Below are positions 55,901-64,000 of a DNA stretch of 64,000 nt, piece by piece. Every line of letters begins with the position of its first letter. Within the stretch, counting starts at the first letter, position 1. A program made the position numbers and the translations under genes. Below the pieces are notes generated by a model. It was not told the origin of the DNA. It did not search any database and saw nothing but the letters and a program-made list of their open reading frames with translations. Origin of the DNA: Orbilia blumenaviensis (Eukaryota; Ascomycota; Orbiliomycetes; Orbiliales; Orbiliaceae); NCBI GenBank assembly GCA_036872755.1, contig JAVHNS010000008.1:806001-870000 (forward strand). Reading direction: 5' to 3'.

Positions 55901-58900
55901 GCTTACCTCCTTGTACTGTACTCCGCACAACCGACCTGACTAAACACCGACCTGGCTCGACTCGACCTCCCGGCACACCCACCACCTTAAGGCCTTGCCC
56001 CATCCAAAACAGAAAGGACGATAATGGAGATGCATGTTGTATGGATACTAACCTCCCCCCTGTTCCCCACACACGTCGTTGTCGACAGCCAGCGTGCGTG
56101 TGCTGGTGGTGGTGGTGCTGGTTCTTGCTGCTTACCATCTCGTCGAGCTATCATGCTCTCCCTAGTCTTGAAAATCTCCTCCTGTGCATCAGATACGCAT
56201 CTGTTACCCAGCTGTCAAATCAGTGATCAATCTGGATTTTGGTCCCACGCCAACGGTTAGCCTTTTGCCTTCGGAAAAAACAAAAAGCTGGAAGACTAGA
56301 AAACCCCCGTGCTTTGGCTTCGCTCGTTCATTGCCGCGACAGCCGTCCTTTGGATCCGAGTTCTTGTCCCTTTGGCTTGGCCTACAGTGCATGTTATGTG
56401 AAAAACTGTAGTTTGGAAGTGCAGAGAAGAGAAATATCTCCACTCCCTAAGGACGAAATAGTTTTGCCATTTCGTCATCGAGCCCTCGACTTTAGGACAC
56501 CGGTCTCTAATTGGCTATCATCCGTAGTCCCTCTAAACGCGAAGGCGAAGAAGGCAGCTGAAAAACCAATAGTCGATTTCGTCAAGTCATTAATCCTTGA
56601 CCCAGGTGGTATCGGTCAACAAATTTTAGACCCGGGACAGAGGTTCGCCCGGCATTTTGATACAACCACCCAAACCCGGCCAGGGAAAGTAAGTCCAACA
56701 AGAAAGCACCGCACCAACTTCTCTTCGAAATAGCCATCCTTCATCGGGCGTAATTCCACTTTGTTAATCTTCATCAATTTGTTGAATAAACCGAGACGAG
56801 AGCAATTTTAGCTTATATTGGCGCTGAACTAATTGAGTATCGTTCATTAGTATCTGATATACGTCCCGAAACCGCTGTAGCATTGAACTTCGAAGCGAGA
56901 TAGCAAAGGCTAGTCGTTCAAGGGCACCCGGGTCAATTGCTTGAATTACGGGCTTTGCGAAAAGCCTTTCGGGGTAAATTGTGCTTGCTGCACCTCTCTA
57001 TTACACTTGCAGCACTCCAGCCTGCATTTGCCATTGATTGGTTTGGCATCTCGAGCCCGAAACTAGCTCTCCCCCTCCTCGGCCTCAGTTTCTTGCATAC
57101 ATAACACCCAGAGCCCGTCGCGCCTGAAAAAAATAAAAAATAAAAAAATAAAAAATACAAAATACAAAATACAAAAATACAAAAAATAATTCCCGAAGCA
57201 TATTGTTCATCGGTACCTATACCTTAAAGAAATACAATATTACTATCGAAAAAGAAAAGGACGAAACAGCAAAAACGGGGGAGTACACACCGATACGAGC
57301 CGTTGTACCCTTGTCGCACCGTGTTACATGCACATGTACATGTAGAGACAAAACAAGGATTTGGCTACCTCTCTGCTCTCTCTGAAGTCCCATTTCTTTT
57401 GGAGGCAGAAGGAGCTTTAACAGGGGATAATTTCGATAGGTTTTCAACCAGAAGAACGGCAATTTCGTCAACCGAGAATCTACACTTCAAACAATACCTC
57501 GCGTCTCTTGACGGTCCTCTCCACCGGTTCCTCTGAACAGCGAACGCCCCCCCGAACCCTCCCAGGACTTTCCCGGTGTGATCACAGCGTCGAAAGAGGG
57601 CAAAATTTTTAGGGTGGTGTCCATATACTTTAGATTTTTTCATTGACCAAGTGTTTAAAAAGCACAAAATGGGTTTGCATCCCCCTTCCTTCCAATTACA
57701 TCTTACATAAAAGAAAGCCCACGGGCGTACACCCTTGACGACTTTTGTCTCTCTTGTTCCTGCGCGATGCAGAGCTTAATCTGCTAACTGCTAACATATA
57801 TCTTTTCTTGTTTGATCTTTTACAGATACTTCCAATAGCGGAGATCATAGGGCCGCACACCGAAGCGTAAGTCACTAAGGGAAAAAACCCCTTCTCCAAC
57901 ATTTGGTATTTGAAACCAAGCACCTACGTTTCGCTATTCCACGTTTCCTATTAAGACTACGTTTTCTTTGATATTGCATATGCCTCCCACACACCCGTAA
58001 ATCCGACTTGACCACAAGACCTCATTCACAAGACCTTTATGTCAGGTACCACCTTGCATTCCCAATGGTCAGTATATATTCGCACAAATGAAGATGCACA
58101 GGCTGCAAGAGGGCTGCTGCTGGGATGAGAGGCGTCTCCCGTTCCCGACTCTACATTCTGAGTCACGTTATCGCCAGAAGCAAGCATGGCGTTCAATTAC
58201 CGGCCTACTGGAGTAGGAGATCTGTGGATGCGGAGAGTTGCACTTCAGATGATTGGACTCTACCATTTGAAGGATTGTCCCCTTCATTTCTAGTTGGCTT
58301 TATCATATCATATTCTGTTCTTCCTTTATTTTCTCACCAGTCTTTTCTTTTTTACGTCCGTGTATCCCTTACCACACCAGGCTGCGCTGTCAGTGCCCGC
58401 AAGGTGCCCTGAACCAGAGGTTTTCGCCTGTGGGCCTTTACCCTTTAAGTTGGTACCTGTCCGCGGTGCCTGCCGTTTCGCATGTCGTTCCCTTTGCTCT
58501 ACCTTTCAACAAATATATAAGCCCTATCCTTTTTTTCTTCTTCCAGGTGAATCCCTTGAGCAAATAGCACATTCGTACTACGCAGCTTTTAACATAGCTA
58601 CTATAAAGCTCTGCCAAAGTGGAAAATTTTTTCCCTCGTCTATTCCCATCCTCTTCAAAATCTCAGATCTCCCATTTATTGCTTACAATTCCACAGCCAA
58701 AAAAAAAAACGCCTAAACGGGTATCTTCCACGGCTCCTTGGTGAGACAGATACCGGGAAACTCAGACAAATCCTAGGAAAGAGGATCGGACGTTATCGCT
58801 TCTTTCTCCTCGCGTATTTCTCAAGTTGTCCTTTGCGTTCTTTGGTGTCGTAGCTCGACTGTGAGGGCTAAGCGGCTGGGAGCTTACTTGATCACATTGG

Positions 58901-60986
58901 TATTATACCCGCCCCTCTTTCTTTGTATCATCCGAACACTGCATGATATGATATCTATGATGTCTCGCCCCCTCTCAAGCCTTTTCATCACACGTCATGT
59001 ATGTTTCATCCATAACGACGCCACTCTTTGTGTCTTAGTTGGAGAGTTCTTCAATACTCCAGACACCATCACGACTCGAGGAAGCAGAAGTCACGAGCTT
59101 GAAGCCAGCTTTCAACATTAGCTATACGGTTTGTGGCGGCTGTTTTCTTCCCTTCGGTTGCACACGCTTTAATATACTCCCCCAGATACGCCTTTCATAC
59201 TTCCATGAGGGGTAGCTTGGGGGGGAGGGTAGTGGTTTGGGGCTTCCTTTGCTATCTTGATATCGATTTCTTCCTATTTTGGTTCTATTCCGACCCTTTC
59301 TTTTGGAATGAAAAATTTCCGAGGATGCAGTCTCCCGTTCTTATGGCATATATCTGGGGTTATATTTAAAAATGGTATGGCGAAGGTTTTTGCATGGCCT
59401 ATCCCGAGCGGGCGGTTACGCTGAGGCGGGCTCGAGTTTGAGAGGAGCGGAAGCATGCTGCAGGATATGGAACGCTAATGTACCTGTCCTACTTCGCTCA
59501 TTTTATTCTCTTTCGCCTCTCATTTATCTTTTCCTCTTGGAAGAAAATAAAAACATCCCTTGGGCACACTCCTTCGTATCCATTTTAGCCAAACATCGGC
59601 CGTTCAAATCTTGAGAGGTGTGGTGTTTTGGGGGATGGAGGGTTAGTTAATGCTTGGATTGAACACAACTGTCTCGAACTCCTTCACACGGTTTCGTGCA
59701 AGGCTCTTTTGGCTGTTGGTAAACCAACATGTGCAATCGTTTTACCATATCTGGGAATAGGCAACCAACCGGCTGGATGGAAGGATGGCAAGGACAGCGA
59801 GCGATATTGGAGGGAGATACCTGTACAAGGCCATCCATTTACAGCGCTCGTCGTTCGAATTGTCTACGACTAGGGCAACACCCAAAACTGCACTTACGAA
59901 ACTGAACGTCGTTTAACCCGCTACCCGCATCGCGAGACCTCCGTTTGGGACACATCTACCAGAAGCACGTTTCGATGCCCCGAAGCAATGCAAGAGCGGC
60001 CGTATAAGTTGTTTATGTGGCAGAGCAGCAGCGGATTGAAAGTGTGTTGGTGTTGTGTGGTGGTGGTTGGCGGTGAGTTCGGCGCTTTGTGGGGTCCAAG
60101 CTACTGCGAGACAGAAAATGGAATCAAATCAGAACCCACTAGTCCTCCGCCTTTTTGTTTCTGATGACGATTGACGGGCGGCATTTGGGAAGTCTGTTCC
60201 TCGTATTGGCCTTGAACCCCCCCACAGGTTCTGCCATTCATTCATTCCGTGGTTGATTGGAACCGTCATCGGATGCATTGCATCAGACTTTTTTGCGACT
60301 GAGCGCTCGATATGGGACCTGGCACCAACCCAGAACCCGGCTTTGCTAGTAGAATTCAAGATTTCTGGTTCCATTTGGTCTTAGCTGGGTTCTCCACTGT
60401 TCCTATTCCGTCCGGCTCTTGTCTGTCCTATGCCTATTTAACGTCGTTTCTGCCGGGGTTCGCGGCCTTCATTGCTCGGCCTGTCAAGATGTGAAGTGTT
60501 TGCTCCTTCCCGAGAGCATTTGCATTGTTATATTCTCGCTCGCTCGTGCAAAAAACCTCACTTCAAGGCGAGGAAAAGGCCAACATTGCAGCGGGCTTAT
60601 TCCACCATACGAGAGGCACAGCAGAAACTGGCCTCAAAAAAATCTTTATTTGCCAGACTGCCTGTTTTTTTTTTTTTCCCTGCGTGGTCTTTGCCCCAAT
60701 TCATTTCGTTGTTCTCTTCTTTTTTGTTGTTGTGCCCTCTCCTCGTTGCTACGAAAAAACAATTAAAAAAAAAAAAACTATTTGCTGGGGTGTTTTCCCT
60801 TCCCGCTGATTCATCTCACTACTTTGCCATCCATCTCTTCCTTCTCCATCCTCCTGGACACATCCTTTCAACCTCAACCCTCCCCCCCGGTTCTTCATCA
60901 TTTCTTCTTATTCAGTCCTTATTCGCACCGTCGCGTGTCGTTTTCTGAGGAAACTAAATTCGCATTAAAAGTTATCTGCTTCATAA
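52939..60986. other. 8 kb gene-poor block between COQ9 and GBP2
   Basis: No recognisable gene was found. It contains the COQ9 upstream region, then several kilobases of ordinary composition with only short frames (the longest, 56239-56733, matches nothing I know). An A-rich minisatellite lies at 57125-57187. A pyrimidine-rich leader (about 60650-60960) precedes the GBP2 start. No transposase, reverse transcriptase motif or terminal repeat was recognised. Confidence 0.5.
57125..57187. repeat. A-rich AAAATAC-type minisatellite
   Basis: Imperfect units aaaaata and aaaatac repeat about nine times. Confidence 0.85.
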
Positions 60987-63307
60987 ATGCCAACCATGCT
61001 GATTGAAGGCGGTTCTTCGTACCGACAGCGCGACAGATCTCGCTCGCCCTATCGCGAACGCAACGCTCGGAGCCCAAGACACCGCCGACGTTCTTACTCA
61101 CCCAGAAGCCGGTCTCGCAGTCGGGACAGAGACGACTACCGGAGGAGACAGGACAATAGGTCACGGAGTCCTATGACCGGGAGCGGAAACCAAGGAGGGT
61201 ATTCTGGTCATCACGGTGGAAGAGGAGGTCCACCGCGCTCATTCGAGGATCGCGCAGCTGCAAAAGAAGCCATGATGCAAAGCGTTCGCGAAAGCTCACA
61301 ACAGGACCGACGCGTCTACGTCGGCAACCTTTCTTACGATGTCAAATGGCACCACCTGAAAGACTTCATGCGACAAGGTACGGATCCGTCTTCCCGGGGT
61401 TTAGATTTGCTAGGAGGGGAGCCCGAGCCGTACCACGCTCTCTCGGGAGTGGTGGAGGGGGCATGACATGGGCCGGTGTCATTGGGGGTTTAGATTTGCA
61501 TTGGAATGTTCGCGGTTGCTAACTGGTCTCGTGCCAACTCTCTAGCCGGCGAAGTCCTTTTCGCTGATGTTCTCTTATTACCGAATGGAATGTCGAAGGT
61601 GGGCACTTGAAAGAACGCGGGTGTTCTTTTCTTTCACAATGGTTTTCTTGGTTATATTACATATTTGGATGTGGATTTTGGATTGACGGGGTCGGACTGG
61701 ACGTCCATGGGTATATGTAGGGATGCGGGTAAGTGAATTGCTGTTCTACAAATCAACTACAACTTAACCCTGCGGGTAGCTAATTTACTGGATTCCAGAA
61801 TTGTGGAATACGCCACTAGAGATCAGGCTCAAAATGCTGTCAACACCCTCAGCAACCAAAACTTAATGGGCAGACTAGTTTACGTTCGAGAGGTATGGAG
61901 GAACTTTCTCTCTGGCCGGATAATCTGTGGATGACGAGAAAGGAGGCGCTTTTTTATTGTCCAGACGATGAATCCGGAGGTCCGAAGTGATGTGAAGGGG
62001 ATATAATGGTTAAGGCTAAGATATGTTGGATTAGGATCGCGAGGCAGAACCAAGATTCACTGGGCCTCCTGGCGCTGCAAGAACTGGAGGACCCGGTGGC
62101 GGCGGCGGCGGCGGATATAGCGGAGGATACGGCGGCGGCAGCGGAGGAGGCGGCTACAACTCCAACAATTCGATGGGCGCTTCATCCGGTGGCGCTGGTG
62201 GTGCCGGTGGTGGTGCCGGCGGCCGCCAGATCTTCGTCGCTAACGTGAGATACTGTTCCGGTTTGGTGGTATGTGTTTTGATATGCTGACTAGCGAATTT
62301 AGTTGCCCTTCAATGCTGGATGGCAAGATCTTAAGGACATGTTTAGGCAAGCTGGTAGGTTGCCTGACAGTATTCTTCACTGATAACCGCCTGGTTTTCT
62401 CGAAGGGCTAGGGCCCCTAGAATTGGAGCTAATATTTGAGTAGGTTCTGTTGTTCGAGCCGATGTTCATGTAGGGCATGATGGACGACCAAAGGGCAGTG
62501 GTATTGTTGCTTTCGAAACTCCTGAGGATGCCAGGAATGCTATCCAACAATTTAACGGTCACGACTGGCAAGGACGAACCCTCGAAGTCAGGGAGGACCG
62601 ATTTGCTGGAAACGGTCAGTTCGGTGGTGGTGGCGGATTCGGTGGTCGTGGTGGATTCGGAGGTGGTCGCGGCGGATTTGGTCGTGGCGGCTTCGGAGGA
62701 GGAGCCGGTTTTGGCGGCGGACGTGGCGGTGGATTCGGTGGGCGTGGCGGTTTCTCTGGGGGCGGTGGTGGAGGATATGGCGCTGGCGGAACCGGCGGCG
62801 GCGGCGGCGGCGCGGACTTCAATGCTCCAGCTGCTCAACCGAACCCATTCACCGACTTCGCTACCGGCGGTGGTGATAGGGGCCCAATCATTTTCGTCCG
62901 AAATGTACGACAACGAGACATTAGCCCTGAGGAGAACATTGATGGCTAACTTTGTGGTGATATAGCTCCCATGGTCTACGAGCAACGATGATTTGGTAGA
63001 ACTGTTCACCACGATCGGTAAGGTCGAACGTGCTGAGATTCAGTATGAGCCAAGTGGTCGCTCTCGCGGAACTGGCGTTGTTCAATTCGATACTGCTGAG
63101 AATGCCGAGACAGCCATTTGTAAGTTTTGCTGGGCCATCGATTCTCCCTGAAACGCACTAACACGAGGCGGTCTTCCAGCTAAATTCACTGGCTACCAAT
63201 ATGGCGGACGCCCACTGGGCCTTAGCTACGTCAAATACACTAACGTCAAGGGTGGAGATGCTATGGAGGGTACGGAACAAACTTTGTCACAAGATCAGAT
63301 GCTTTGA
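60987..63307 (+). CDS. GBP2: SR-like three-RRM mRNA-binding protein (Gbp2/Hrb1)
   Basis: Nine exons: 60987-61377, 61546-61598, 61721-61728 (8 nt), 61799-61892, 62035-62244, 62303-62354, 62444-62904, 62966-63119 and 63180-63307, giving 516 residues in consistent phase. Gbp2/Hrb1 bind nascent mRNA with the TREX complex and act in nuclear mRNA quality control and export. The N-terminus is rich in RS/SR dipeptides (about 15-65). RRM1 carries RVYVGNL and KGCGIVEY, RRM2 carries QIFVANL and GSGIVAF, and RRM3 carries IIFVRNL and GTGVVQF. Gly-rich linkers ([11 protein letters not shown] and a long FGGGRGG region) separate the RRMs. The product ends LSQDQML, like the family's TQDQIM. The 8-nt exon supplies GC and part of the next Gly in RNP1 of RRM1; without it the frame is lost. 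A long gene-free region precedes it. Confidence 0.95.
61721..61728 (+). other. GBP2: 8-nt microexon of GBP2
   Basis: GGATGCGG is preceded by TATATGTAG and followed by GTAAGT. It joins ...GMSK to IVEYATRDQ as SKGCGIVEY, the expected RNP1 motif, and restores phase between an exon ending in phase 0 and one beginning at the third base of a codon. Confidence 0.85.
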
Positions 63308-64000
63308 AGGAGTTTTTCTTAATGCTATCTTTTGGTGGAAACGATCGAAGAAGTAAAAATTGGAAATGGGTCTAACGGGGATATATATAGGGGTACGCAT
63401 GGAAACTTCATACGGTCTGTAAAGAGACGGAAAGTCCATACCCTGGACATATGAGGAGCGACCGGGGGAACCTGAAGCTCTACTCACGCTTTTTTTTCTT
63501 CCTTTCACCCAAATTTCTCTTGTCACTTTGTTTCGTTGCAGAATGCCGACACGTTGTTGCTTTTTTCTCTCTACCATTCTATCAACGCCGCTCACATCGT
63601 ACTCTTGCTTGCATAGTTTTTCGGAGGCCTTTGTTACTTTCGGCAAGTTGCATGTTTCTCATCCTCCTCCGTCCTGAAAACCAATATGTATACGTTGGGC
63701 TTTCTTTTTTTTCTTATTTTCCCAGCACAAAATGGACAAAAACCGATACTGAAAACAAGAATGTCATTTTTTCTTTCCCTTTTTTCCCTTCAAACAGTTT
63801 TTCAAAATTGTCTGCCCTGTTCTCGATTTTGGTTGTGGATGCTCGTCTTATCCTTTTATATACTATGCTGCTTTTTGCACATAAGTATGTGCGCTGCTGT
63901 GTTTACTTAGTTAGTCCTTAAGCTTCGCTGGCTGGGCTGGTATAATCCTATTTTATGTTGATAGAAGAAAATCCCTTGTGTTTGTGGGACGTCGATATCC
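63308..64000. other. GBP2 3' flank
   Basis: T-rich downstream sequence with many pyrimidine runs, probably the GBP2 3' UTR and terminator region. No gene was seen before the window ends. Confidence 0.55.

Noticed and set aside
56239..56733. 164-codon plus-strand frame in the 8 kb block
   Set aside because: No recognisable motif and no consistent flanking exons; within the range expected by chance over 8 kb.
62616..62822. Pro-rich minus-strand frame opposite GBP2
   Set aside because: Antisense shadow of the Gly-rich codons of GBP2.

Overview
The window is nuclear DNA from a filamentous ascomycete (Pezizomycotina). The evidence is 16 protein genes with clear fungal orthologues, interrupted by short introns (about 55-135 nt, GTRNGT donors, CTAAY-like branch sites, YAG acceptors) and separated by AT-rich, microsatellite-bearing spacers. 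Intron density (up to ten exons per gene) and long spacers would fit an early-diverging class such as Pezizomycetes or Orbiliomycetes, but that placement is inference. Exon models were built by hand, and phase was checked in every gene. No rRNA, tRNA, CRISPR array, viral gene or intact transposon was seen.

Layout: SYS1 (+, 760-1398), a UsgS-like membrane protein (-, 2024-3465), COQ1 (+, 4397-5941), a CUE3/ASCC2-like factor (+, 6747-8837) and the regulator SKN7 (-, 9544-12042). A 7.6 kb gene-poor, strand-asymmetric block follows to 19.6 kb. Next come AP-1 beta-adaptin APL2 (-, 19639-22621), a tiny unannotated membrane-protein gene (+, 23183-23508), VPS51 (-, 23972-24994), a BCS1-like AAA ATPase (-, 25569-27650), RAD54 (+, 30088-32843), an Ariadne RBR ubiquitin ligase (+, 35697-37472), an Mtf2-like mitochondrial protein (+, 38300-39907), an AVO2-like ankyrin protein (-, 40179-41842), VPS74 (-, 43057-44465), ACP1 (-, 45772-46589), SURF6/RRP14 (+, 47290-49239) and COQ9 (-, 51650-52938). 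An 8 kb gene-poor block precedes the SR/RRM protein GBP2 (+, 60987-63307).

Functional themes: SYS1, APL2, VPS51 and VPS74 all act in Golgi/endosome sorting. COQ1, COQ9, ACP1, the BCS1-like ATPase and the Mtf2-like protein are mitochondrial or probably so. SKN7, RAD54, the Ariadne ligase and the CUE3-like protein serve stress response, recombination and protein quality control. Nothing looks like a dedicated multi-gene operon or secondary-metabolite cluster. The most unusual content is in gene architecture: an 8-nt microexon in GBP2, an 18-nt microexon and 8-nt terminal coding exon in ACP1, a start codon split by an intron in the ankyrin gene, a start codon immediately followed by an intron in the small gene, and two introns that are multiples of three with no stop codon.
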